Below, piece after piece: positions 36,519 to 47,672 of a DNA stretch of 64,000 nucleotides. This stretch comes from Oikopleura dioica (Eukaryota; Chordata; Appendicularia; Copelata; Oikopleuridae). The position numbers and the translations under genes are program-made. Within the stretch, counting starts at the first letter, position 1, and each line of letters begins with the position of its first letter. The notes under the pieces were generated by a model, which was given only the letters and a program-made list of their open reading frames with translations, was not told where the DNA came from and made no database searches. Where the stretch lies: NCBI GenBank assembly GCA_907165135.1, contig OU015566.1:9346157-9410156 (forward strand), in the 5' to 3' direction.

Positions 36519-37454
36519 CTAGTTGTTGATGGTCTCGTCGATGAGTTCTCGAGTGCCATCGGGATTGACACGGAAAGTTCGGTAAACAGTTTGGACAACA
36601 GGCTCAGGTTGCTCGATAACGACTGGGCGGGTGACTTTGACGGGCTCGGGAACGTAGGCGGGCTCGCAACTGGTCTTGCCTTGGTTCATCATCATGAAGA
36701 AAAGAAGAGTCTCGTTATCGCTGTCGTCATCCATAAGGAGAAGAGGGAGCATCATGTCGGTGCCGAAAGCGGAGCCAGGAGCTTGAGATTGCATGGCCAT
36801 CATAAGGACTAGGAGATCAATGCTGGTGGAGTTGTCGCTATCATCGCCCATAAGAAGGAAGGGGAGGAGCATGTTGAAGTTGTTGTCGAATCCTTGCTGG
36901 GTGTTCATGCCACCAGTCATGGAGCTGAGCATGACCATGAGAAGAACAGAGTCAATTCCGTCAGCGTCGTCGTCCATCATGAGCATCATTGGGAGCATAG
37001 AGTCCATGCCGACTGGGGAATCGCCCATAGTCTGCATCATGAGCATGAGCATCAAGTTGCTGGTGGAGTTTGATGAATCATCGCCGAGAAGAAGGAGGGG
37101 GAGTATAGTAGAGAATTGGTCATCAGTCTTGACAGAGCAATCGTTCTGGAGCATTGAAGAATAAAGGAAGAAGCTTGTAAAGTCGATTCCGTCGCCGGAA
37201 GAGTCATCGTCCGAAAGAAGGAGAAGGGGCAGGATTGAATTCATGTCCGTCATCGAGCCACCTTGCATCATCATCATCATAAGCGCCATGGAATTGTCGG
37301 AATCGCCATCTGAGTCGAGGAGGAGAAGTGGGAGGAGATTGTTCATCTGCGAAGTCTGGCCGGGTGCAACTTGGCTCTGCTGTTGCATCATCATCATAAG
37401 GAGCATGTCATCAAGAGCGCTGGCGAAAGCGAAGAAGAGACCGAAGATCTTCAT
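36519..37454 (-). CDS. Secreted Met/Leu/Asp repeat protein of unknown function
   Basis: An intronless frame of 311 residues. It starts with a signal peptide (MKIFGLFFAFASA). The body contains about six imperfect repeats of 40-50 residues, each made of a leucine block (ILPLLLL or MLPMMLM), a run of acidic and serine residues (GDDSSNSTS, DDDSDNE), then a methionine-rich block (ALMMMMMQGG). A non-repetitive tail follows with a cysteine, PEP/VIEQPEP-type segments and RVNPDGTRELIDETINN. Codon use is ordinary and the repeats differ at the DNA level, so the protein sequence rather than DNA slippage seems to be maintained. I know of no characterised family with this pattern. A TAAATA motif about 95 bp upstream of the ATG could be its core promoter. 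Confidence 0.8.
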   Translation of the reverse strand: MKIFGLFFAFASALDDMLLMMMMQQQSQVAPGQTSQMNNLLPLLLLDSDGDSDNSMALMMMMMQGGSMTDMNSILPLLLLSDDDSSGDGIDFTSFFLYSSMLQNDCSVKTDDQFSTILPLLLLGDDSSNSTSNLMLMLMMQTMGDSPVGMDSMLPMMLMMDDDADGIDSVLLMVMLSSMTGGMNTQQGFDNNFNMLLPFLLMGDDSDNSTSIDLLVLMMAMQSQAPGSAFGTDMMLPLLLMDDDSDNETLLFFMMMNQGKTSCEPAYVPEPVKVTRPVVIEQPEPVVQTVYRTFRVNPDGTRELIDETINN

Positions 37455-40040
37455 TTTTTGTCAAATTCCTTGTCTCTCAAAAAACTGTTTGTTACTTTTG
37501 CTATTGAAATAGAAGAAGCTTGTGAATTGATGACTTAGTGAGATTCAGTTGAGTATTTATTCTAGAGCTGGCCACCTAGTGAGATCCGAAAGAGGTTCTG
37601 ATTTATGCTCTGATACAGTCGATAACGCATCAGGTGCACCTGCCCGTGACTTCTGACCTGATTCAAATGGAGTTTAAAGGTACTTGTTTATGACTCCGTG
37701 AAATCATCTGGAAAGATACCATCTGACGATTCTAAAATTTAGAAGCTAAAGTTTATTTTTGTCTTGAAATTAAAAAAACACATTTATTTGTGGTAAAACA
37801 AGGTAGTGATATCCATTCTCATCCAATATTTGCCCTTTGAGTCAGTTAAAAAGCCTACTTGAGTGCCCGAAAAAAACCCAGCGCTTATTTTTTTCACGGA
37901 CATGACAATTTTGTGGATAAAATGCCGTGTCTTTCAACATTATCAGGTATTAAAGCCAAGCTCGCCTTCAGATTCAAAGTAAATAAATAGACCAAAGAAA
38001 CAACAGAGAAAGTCTTCCGGTTCAGTTGGAAATATTCCCCAGAGCAAAGGTCTGAATCAAGGAATTAAATATTGTCCTCTCAAATGTCTGTATTTGACGA
38101 TTCATTGATTTAGTTTGTACGATTTCGCCAAATTAGTCAAAGGTCAATGCTCGGATGAAGATTGTTTGGGATGGAAGAGTATAAACATCACGTGGATAGG
38201 AATTGATTTACAGTTCTATTATGCTACCTTCTCCTACCGCGGAAATTAACATAACACGTATTCACGTAACATTGCTGATGTTCAGTGATGTATTGACAGT
38301 CTAGGAATCAAAATTTAATAGACGAAGAGGGTGATGCAATAACGCTACAGACAGCTGAGCAGCTGAGCCATCTAGTCTCGGAATTTATAATTTTATTTCG
38401 AACGCTCAAGATTATTTTCTAAAATCCCGACTTCAGTTGATGTAATACAAAGACTATCAGAGGGGGGAAGTTTACATGTGATTAAAATGAACGTACATGC
38501 TGAAGCTGCAAGCTGCGAAGAAGAACTCACACCTCCGAAAGAATGACTACTGATCCGAAAACATTTGTGACCAAGATTGCAATAAATAATTAAAGGAAAG
38601 AAAACAATTTTGACGATTGATTCAGAAAGTTCAATGTTGCGGCGACGATTTGACAGGTTGAAAATCGAGCAGATGCTAAAGTAGGATTTTTGCGAATTAA
38701 GCAAACCGGGAGGCAGATAGAGATCTGTTGTGGTAAGTTACTACAGTTGAACGTGTATTTTCCATTTTCTCCAGACATTTTCTCGCAATGATCAATTGGA
38801 AAAGATCTCCAGACTGAATAGGTAGATTACTTCGCTGGGAGAATTAACTGCCAGACAAGAAGAGGTTTAACCATTGCTTAATAACCAAAGATCTCCATAT
38901 AATTCCTGTCTTGGTTGAACTCGTTAAGTGCTCTTCTTTTTGTTCTGTTTTAGTAGATTAAACTGACGAAAAACGATTACGACAAAGGCAAGTAACAATT
39001 TAGAAGAAGGGGTGAAACAATCGAACCGATAATTGCGCACAGATTTTTAAATGACTACCCTAAGTTGACCTTGAAGAAGGAAATCTATAATTTACTGACA
39101 GACAGTAATTAATATCGCGGTCTATAGGGAGAAGCAGCCAGATCAGAATAAGTATTGAATCAAGACTCGTGATCATAAATAGAAATTGACAACTTGGCAG
39201 TCTCTCAGTTGAATTCAGAACGCCTATCAGATGGGCTTCATTTTTTTATAAAACTGGAGCCGAACTGTGGATAAACTGTCAATAACATAACCACAATCAA
39301 CTCTGGAATTAGTTCAATCTATTCTTATGAAACTCCTGCCCGACCAGTTTTCTCGATTAGACCCTAAATGCGCATTGATTAGCCCAAATACTTACTCTTG
39401 ATCGGAAAAGCTAACATTCATGTTTTGCGCGAAACGCGGAAAATAAATTGACATATTTTAATTGCTATTTACTGTGGCATCCGCTACTAGTTGGCAGTCA
39501 AAGGCGCCCCTCCTGCCAACTAGTAGCAGTGAGCGCGCGCCGCCGGGGTCCGGGACCGTTTTCCTTTCCCAGCAGGAAATCATGCAAATATCTCGGACTT
39601 TTTTGGGTTGTTCGAGACCCAAAAACCATTCCGGAAGTGGTTCTTTTTGTAAAACTTCGAATTTGAATGGTTTGATTAGCGCAAATTCTATTTTCAGCCC
39701 CAAATTAGGGTGGCTTATCAGGCCGAAAAGCGCGCGGGGTGCCAACTAGTAGCGGAATTTCGGACTGACAACTAGTAGCGGAAGCCATAGTACGTGCTCG
39801 TTTGGCGCGAAAATCGGAGAATTCGAGGGCACTCGCATTCACACCGACGTTCTGCCCTGGGGCGCGAGCGATCATCAAGAGCCTTGCCGCGCAGAGCCTA
39901 GAGGGCAGCGCACAACACGAGAATAGTTTTTGCTTTTTTATTGAAATATTTTAACGTGATTACTGAAATCAGGAAGAGAAATAACTAGAGAAAACTCGTC
40001 TGGTATAAGTCTTGTTCATCATCTAAAAACCCAAATAATT
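37455..40040. other. 2.6-kb intergenic region
   Basis: Divergent promoters of the Met-rich gene (-) and the calcium sensor (+) should lie here. Overlapping minus-strand frames at 38393-38778 look weakly coding but give no domain and no consistent splice model. A structured repeat occupies 39475-39787. The rest is AT-rich with nothing recognised. Confidence 0.5.
39475..39787. mobile_element. Inverted-repeat element with CTACTAGTTG ends, 313 bp
   Basis: The ends read TGGCATCCGCTACTAGTTGG on the left and, reversed, TGGCTTCCGCTACTAGTTGT on the right. A second inverted copy of GCTACTAGTTGGCA lies just inside each end. The interior is GC-rich. I could not define a convincing target duplication. 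Confidence 0.7.
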
Positions 40041-43000
40041 ATGGGTGCAAAGAAATCTAAATTGAGCAAGAAGAAAATCGAAGACCTCAGTAACAAAACT
40101 AAATGTAAGAAAAGAGATAGTATAACCCAATAATATACTGGATATTATTTGTAACTATACGCGATAATCATCTTTTCCGATTAAATCATTAATAAATACG
40201 CTTAACAGAAGAGATTCGCTAAATATGGATGGCAGCCCAATGACATGAACAGCGTGCTCTTTCTGTTACTAGATGGGCAACGCATGAAATGTCATTGAGC
40301 CAATTACAGGGCGTCAGAATAATTTCACGTCTCCTGAGTTTCTGTAATGAATCCAATAAAATGTTCAGTCACCGCTGCAGAAATCAAAAGCTGGTATTCT
40401 GGATTCCTCAAAGATTGTCCAAGTGGTCAGCTGAGTAAGGAAAGGTCAATCATTTGTTGAGACGAATTTATAAATAATTTTTGTTCCGAAATCAACGAAG
40501 ACTGAGGATTTGATCTTTTTAAGGCTGAATTTACCGCAATTTATCGACAGTTCTTCCCAAGTGGCGACTCTGGCACTTTCTCAAAGTAGGCTCATATTGT
40601 TTTAAGGCTTAATATAGATTTATATGGTCTCATAACAGGCAATAAATCATATGTTGCTCTAATTATATATGCGTCCTTGTGGTCACCTTTTGATAATTTC
40701 GCCTGAGAGGATCTGAACTTAATTGCAAAAAACATCAAAAATGATATCGACTCGCTTCAATAAAAGCAGCCAAGGATTGACGTCTGAAAGCTATGATCGA
40801 AGTTGTTGAAGCCGGGATTGAAGTTGATGAAGCCGGGACTGACTGTGGAGAAGCCAATAAAAACAGTTTTATCGTCAATCATTGATTGACAATCAATCTA
40901 AATTAATTCGCATCGCCGTTAGCCAAAGGCGACTATTTTGTTTATAATAGGATGATAAAAGGTATATCAATAGAGCCAGCATAAATATGCAGAAAAAACT
41001 GCACAAGAAAATGTCTTTTTTACTAAAATAAATTTATCAAAGAAGAGTTCCTAATTAGCAAAGGAAGATTTTTTGCATTCCTAGAGCGCGCTGCTCCTTA
41101 GCGCCCCCACAAGGCCGACCCTCAAGTCAATTTTTCCCCTGCTTCGAGATGTTACGTCATTCCGAGTAATAACCACACCGCAGGCTCAAGTGAAAGTGCG
41201 CCTGAATTTTTAGCGCACCGCCCCGCGAGTGAAATCGCAACGGTATATGGCAGCTCCCGTTTCGCCCAAAATCCCGGATCGCCCACATCCCGGATCGCCC
41301 ATTTTCCTTGATCGCCCATTGTGGGCAAAACGGGAAAATGTGCGGATCAGGAAAATGTGTGATTCAGGATTGGGCAGAACGGGATTTACAAAATTAGAAA
41401 AGGAGATTTTTATCCCTGAGTTTTATATCATTTCTTCTTTTCTTTTTTCAAATTTAATCATAACTCGGTCAAATCTACTTTGGGATGTCCGATTTCTAGG
41501 TAAACTTGATGAAAAATGAGCTCTTTTTTGAGCTTTCAACATAGAGAGTTTAATACATTTTTAGAATCCCCAGAAGCTGGGGATCATTTTGACTATTGAT
41601 ACTTGGGGCTTTGGTTCATGCCCTGAGGCGTTTTAGGCCTTCTAAAGTCCAAAAAATCCTGCAATCTCGGTGAAATGGCCATAATTTTTGTTCCCCCACT
41701 TTCTGATGATGCTCAGCATCTCAACTTGTAGCTGGGGTTCTGACGGTTCAGAATCTGTGTAGAAATCTACCGGACACCCCCCCCCATTCTGGCGCTCCTA
41801 GAAGCTCTAGAAGTTAGGGAAGTTCACCGAAAATCGGTACTTTTCAACTGAAATGTTGTAAAAGGTGTAAATTTTTGTCCGAAATCGATCAAAACTCGAT
41901 AAAATCGGCTTTCTGATGTCCAAAATATAGTTACAAGGCATCAGAAGTCACTTCAAGTCAAATTATGTGCAAAAAATTTCGTAAAAACTCACCCGAAGTA
42001 CTCGATAATGACCCAAATATATTTTTGAGGTCACAAAAACGATTTTATTATTCCTAGATCGTTTTTGTACAGAAATATATCTGTTTTACCATATTTTAGT
42101 AAAAAGTACCGATTTTCGGTGGACTTCCCTAACTTCTAGAGCTTCTAGGAGCGCCAGAATGGGGTTGTCCGGTAGTTTTCTACACAGAATGACACTGAAC
42201 CGTCAGAACCCCAGCTACAAGTTGAGATGCTGAGCATCATCAGAAAGAGGAGAACAAAAGTTATGGCCATTTCACCGAGATTGCAGGATTTTGGACTTTG
42301 GAAGGCCTAAAACGCCTCAGGGCATGAACCAAACCCCCAAGTATCAATAGTCAAAATGGTCCCCAGCTTCTGGGGATTCTAAAAATGTATTAAACTCTCT
42401 ATATTGAAAGCTCAAAAAGAGCTCATTTTTCATCAAGTTTACCTACCGATTTCCAAAGCCGTCGGTTTTATTTTCGCAGGGATTAGCACGCGCAAGTATG
42501 AGATTCAACCCTTTTTGGAGGTGACAAATTGGAGGAGTAAAGAGGAGTTTTTGCAGCAGTTTCTAGTTAGAATTTCTAAACCACCTTCTTCCATTATCAA
42601 ATTTCAAATTTACAATTGCAAATCCTGGTTTGCACACAAATCCCGTTCCGCACATTTTCCCGTTTTGCCCACAATGGGCGATCAAGGAAAATGGGCGATC
42701 CGGGATGTGGGCGATCCGGGATTTTGGGCAAAACAGGCGCTGCCAATATATATTTCCTATGAACAAGGTCTAATATATAATATAAGCAATAAAAGAACCT
42801 GTCTATTTCGATTGAGGTCGATAAAAGCCCATAAGTCTTAAGAAAAATATAATTCGTTGTAACTTGTGATTCTGTTTAGTCTGGTCTTTAACCTCTTCGA
42901 TGCAAATGGAGATGGAACGATAGAGTTTGAAGAGTTTCTTACGGCTTTGTCAGTAACTTCCCGCGGCAATCCAGAAGACAAGCTAGAATGTAAGCAATGA

Positions 43001-43812
43001 GTAAGACAATTTCCAAGTTGATCCGATGCTCGAAATAAGCCGTTGATCGAGAGAGACTTATCGATCCAAGTTTTCAATGATCGTAATTAACAAATTCAAT
43101 GTGGCCCTTTTTATCGCCAAAGAGCCTCCAATATTTAATTTTGATTCACTTTCGACGAAAAAGATCGCCGCAGATGATCGCTCTCTAAGCTTGAATCGCC
43201 ATAAAGTCGACAGTTCTGACACATCTGCAGTGTTAGATTAGTGTTTACCGTAATATCGCGGTGTATGTTTCTTTTTACTGAATTCGCTTATAAGGACATT
43301 GATCCTATCTTATCTAAATAAGCTTCCAGAAAGAATTGATCATTTTCAGGGGCGTTCAAATTATACGATCTTGATGGAGACGGTACCATTTCCAAGCCAG
43401 AAATGCTGAAAATCGTGAAAGCAATTTCCACCATGACGGGACAAAGTGACGACACATTCAAGCCCGCGGAGCGCGTTGAGAAGATTTTCGCTACCATGGA
43501 CGAGGTAAGACCTTAAGTCCCTCTACGAAAGGGATGTGGCGCCGAATTAGAGTGGATGATGCACTTTTTGAATAAATCGCGGATAAGCCTAATTGTATCC
43601 GTTGTGTCCCAGATAGAAAGGCGGTTATTAAAGAATGTTCACTGTATAAAAACGAATTTCAGGATGGAAACGGCGAGCTAACCAAGGCCGAATTTCTTGA
43701 GGGTGCGAGAAGAGATCGGAGCATCATGCAAGGTACTCGATTTTTGTCCTATAACTGTCTTATCCAACAAATTTAAGCCTTGACAATGGACGCTGGTGGA
43801 GGTGTCGCATAG
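40041..43812 (+). CDS. Neuronal calcium sensor (NCS-1/hippocalcin family)
   Basis: Myristoylated calcium-switch protein of 188 residues, the usual family length. Exons: 40041-40104, 40369-40439, 40524-40585, 42880-42989, 43350-43504, 43663-43732, 43778-43812, all in phase. The N-terminus [11 protein letters not shown] is a myristoylation signal. The first EF-hand is the degenerate one of this family (CPSGQL); the other three have intact loops ([36 protein letters not shown]). ALSVTSRG and [12 protein letters not shown] are near-universal in the family. Intron 40440-40523 requires a GA donor, since the nearby GT gives a frame change. The 2.3-kb intron 40586-42879 is unusually long because it contains a palindromic element. 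NCS-1 versus hippocalcin/neurocalcin type is not decided. Confidence 0.93.
41249..42744. mobile_element. 1.5-kb near-perfect palindromic (foldback) element in an NCS intron
   Basis: Two arms of about 600-700 bp are inverted copies of each other, centred near 41997. The outer ends are GGCAGC and GCTGCC in a TATAT-rich context. The outer 100 bp of each arm contain repeated GATCGCCCA and CCCGGATCGCCCAC motifs; farther in, the arms match through AGAATCCCCAGAAGCTGGGG, GGCGTTTTAGGCCTTC and AGATGCTGAGCATCATC. The arms differ at only scattered positions. No protein is encoded. Because it sits in an intron, the pre-mRNA should form a very long hairpin. Confidence 0.9.
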
Positions 43813-46508
43813 TAGAATCCCGAAAAGAGAATACGAAAAGAGCAAAAAACAGAATACATCATTTTCATGATTTCTTTGCTTTATTTGTCTGTATTTCGCT
43901 TTTTAATATTTTTACATTTCTTTTTGATCTTCCGAAAATTATTCAGTATCTTGTCATTAATAATAAACATAAGAAAATAATCCAAGAGAGTTTAGTCCAG
44001 GCGCAGTTTGAGGCGAAGGAAGATGCTTGAGAAAATACAGTAGTTGATGTTGCGACAGTTGTCACGTCTGAGAATAAAGGGATGAAAATGGATTCCTTCT
44101 AATATAAAGGTGAATTTTTGATCCCATGACTGAGGAGTTAGATCCGTTCTCGTTTGGAAAAGTCTTCTTTGATCTTACCAGTGGTTGAACTGTGACATCT
44201 TTCAAGGGTTGGAATAAGAGAGGCAAATATACATGCTAAATTATTCTTGATAAAAACCTCGATGAACCCTTTTGCTTTCGTAGGAGTTAAAAAATGAATC
44301 AACTTATCCAGAGGAAATTATCTTTTAATCTTTTCAACTCAACCTTCAAGTGTTTGGTCTTTTTTTTGGGATTGACCCTCCATCGGCTGGTCTTGTTCTT
44401 GGCTCACAGAGGGAGCAGGGGAAGAGCTGGGCAAGACCATCGAGCAGGAACATTGACATCGTCTTAAAGATTCAATGTTTTTGCATATTTGAGCATAAGC
44501 AAAAAAGGGCTTTCAAAAGGTTCGACAAATTATTAAGCAGCTACTGTATCATACACGTTACTTATTTCTTAAACTCTACTGTAGAAATTCTCCGGAAGCC
44601 TTTTTTTAATAGAGAATACTGGTCTCTTAAAATTTTAACACTAAATAAACACGGTATAAATCTTAATTTACTTACTCGAGATGACATTGTTGGCAAACAC
44701 AGAGGCATGATTCTTCATCATCATTATACGGACAAGCAATGACTTTGCACTTTGATAGGGTCAAAATAACAATCAAATTCTAAGTTAGAATTATATTAGA
44801 GAAACATCAACAGGCTAGTGTTGTTGCTCTTTATAAATTTCAGCGTTGACCCTTGTTGTCGAAATGCACTTGGAGGCGTAACGCTCGAGGAATTGATCTC
44901 TTGAGAGTACTTCGCTCTGGAGACTGCCCGGCAATCTTAAGGTCGTTGGCTCATCAGAAACACTCATTAACCTTATTCAAGGAGAAAATGGCGAAGCAAA
45001 AAAAAGAAGATTGACAAGTTCTGCTGGTCTACGGATAAACTGGCATATGATAACATCATTTGCAACGCGCGGCTGCAAAATCAATGACTTCAGCAATAAA
45101 CAATATCTGCTCGATGTTGGCTTTCACTGTCAATTTAAGAGATGCTACAGTCAGTAGCCTACAGTATTTTCAAGCACATCAACAAATCTGAATTGCAAAT
45201 GTGCTTCGTGTAAATTTTGGAGTGTTGCTGAGAAACACTACTTGGCCGTTTTGGATGACATGATGAATATTAAATAAATTCAGTTCAATGTTAAATTCGA
45301 CTCCGATTTCCCGTATTATAAAAAAGCGTGAAAATTGAACTACAGTCAACTCGCACGATTTGGCCCTATTTTGTCTTTCCGATTTCTCAAAAAAGGCCAA
45401 ATTATGCGGGTTGAAAAAATCGTAACATAATGCATATTATGCATTGCATAATATATTCTTTGAAAATGTTTTCATTTACTTACGATAAATTAACAGCCAA
45501 CGTCTTTGCAAGAAGTGATTTCATAAAACCATGCTCTTTATTCTGTCTTCCTTTAGAAAAAAAAACTGGAATCAGAGTTGCTTCATTATATCAGTTGTAT
45601 CTTGCAACTGGTAGAGCGAAGTCCTGCTATCCAATATTAACCGAATGAAATATTCAGCTGCTGAGAATCAGAGCACATGCGATAATTTCTAGCGCTCTGC
45701 AGTCGTGCTAATACTAAATAAGACTGCTAAAATTAAGTTTTCATTTAGGTAAGTATCTTATTAGCAACGGTCTTAAAAATTTAAGAACTGCAAATGTCTC
45801 AATTTTTTCAAAATAATCAACGATGGAAAACCAGTTTTCCCAGGCACAATGATCAAGAATTAAGCGGGCTAGGTTTAGGGTTAGGGATAATTTTCTATTC
45901 CTTGATCAAGATAGTCTTTTCGATTTCCAGTATCGAAACCGGCTCAAACATTTTCTGTGTTACATTGACAAGTTTTTGGTTTGAAATTGTACCATCTGAA
46001 ATTGCAAATTCATGATTTTTGAGAAACTTTCCAATCGTATAAGGAGAATAATTCGCCACTGAATAAAATATGCAGGTCAAGATAAACCCGGGAGATCATT
46101 TCGGAAGATCGTAGAAGTCTTTTGAATAAACAAATGCCAGTTAGAGCCCCCTCAATTAGCGGCTGTTAATATTCACAGAGCGAGTACTGGAAGTACTGCA
46201 ACTGCGTCTAATTAAACATTTTACTCTACATCCTGGAATGAAAGTGATTTTTCTATACTGCGATTTCTACGTTTGTTGCTGCGTGATATGCATATTCTGA
46301 GCGTTGCGAAAGCAATCAAGATGTAAACATGTGGTTGACAAACTCACGTATAAAAATAACGGTTAATATTCATTTGACTTGAGACACGGTCGTTCAGGTT
46401 CATCTTTAGTCAACATTCGTTGGTTCTGGAACTTTTTCGGGTTTTATTGAGGAAGATCCATTCTTTAGTCAGGGGCTGAGCAGTTTTAGTTTATGAGAGA
46501 TGATGACT
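43813..46508. other. 2.7-kb intergenic region, no gene recognised
   Basis: AT-rich sequence between convergent genes. Short frames at 44350-44742 and 45430-45648 have no supporting feature. A roughly 70-bp inverted repeat (CAACTCGCACGATTTGGCC and its partner) lies at about 45346-45417 and may be a tiny transposon remnant. Confidence 0.45.
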
Positions 46509-46998
46509 TTAAATAACAGCTTCATTAGGTGATGGACATGAGTTTTGTTGAGGAAAAGAAGGCAGGGATACAGTAGAAAAAGCAGTATAAGTTTTGTTAT
46601 TGTTCTCATCTGTCGACGGAAGACGAGATAGTGCGTGCTTTGCTTTGAGTTTGAAGTTTTCTTCTTTGAACTGAGCATTTTGGGCAGCAAGGAGCTCGTT
46701 GCGCTCTAGAATTCAATAAATATCTATCGTCTGAGGCGGTCTTACCTTCCAGTTTTTTCATATGGGCTTGGTATTGCCCCATTTTGGAAATGCACGCTTC
46801 AAGTCGGGCAATACTTTTATCTTCCTGGTCAGTGAGGCTGTGATTTGTCATTGCTTCTTTAGCTTTTTCCTGGCTGAAATGTGATTTTGCTTGGTCCCGG
46901 TCCAGCGATGGAGATTCCACCAGCTTCGATCGAAAATTATCACAGCTCGGGCGGACGCGGTGGGAGCCATCCCATTTAAAATTCAACAGTCGAAACAT
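46509..46998 (-). CDS. Coiled-coil protein of unknown function, 149 residues
   Basis: Two exons (46746-46998 and 46509-46705) joined by a 40-bp GT-AG intron in phase. The central part is a clear coiled coil that runs across the junction (SIARLEACISKMGQYQAHMK, then ERNELLAAQNAQFKEENFKL). The N-terminus is basic with Trp and Arg, the C-terminus Ser/Thr/Pro-rich. The coil resembles a leucine-zipper-like segment, but no basic DNA-binding region precedes it. I do not recognise a family. Confidence 0.6.
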
Positions 46999-47672
46999 CT
47001 AAATTTGGTAGAGCAAGTTATCTGACAATGAGTTGAACCAAACGGATGGCGAAAGTGAATGGTGTCACAGTTGATTACAGAGTTCAACTAGTGAACCGGT
47101 CAATAGAGAGGGCAAAATGTTCTCAAGACAGGATAGCTTACACTTCGAAGTCGATCGGGTCCAAGGCTTTGTACACGCGGTCTTTCAAACTTGCCAACAG
47201 GCTTCAGAAATCAGAATAAATATCCAACGTACCCCAATATTACTTCAACAGAAACCAAAATTATCAACAGCTTCAAAATAAGCCTGTCATATTGTAACTG
47301 TAGCGAACGATAAACGTGATTGGTAAGTGATTCTACAGTGATTTCTTCGATTTCAGTGCATATAAGTTCGTTTCCAATATCTCACATATGCAGAACACAT
47401 GTATAAATTAATATAACCGAAGTTTTAATAAAGCAGACTACGACTTTTCGACAGTTACTGACTGATTCTTCTGTGCCAGATTGAAGTTGCTCTTCAAACA
47501 TTGTACTCTTACAGTAATATGAGTATAAGTAAAGAATCGGAAAGAGGAGAAAAACACATAGGAAGGAGTTTATTTTTCAAGCTATAATTGATTTATTCTA
47601 AAATGATGATGATTATCACAGAGAGCGGGATAAATGAATGATAGTGGGGTGGTAGTTCGGTTCAAGTTTGGT

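Noticed and set aside
36480-37512. Plus-strand frames opposite the Met-rich gene
   Set aside because: They are shadows of a repetitive coding sequence, and lack a signal peptide or any family feature.
45596-45640. tRNA-like A-box sequence (CTGGTAGAGCGAAGTCC)
   Set aside because: No B box or cloverleaf stems could be formed downstream. I found no tRNA or rRNA gene in the window.
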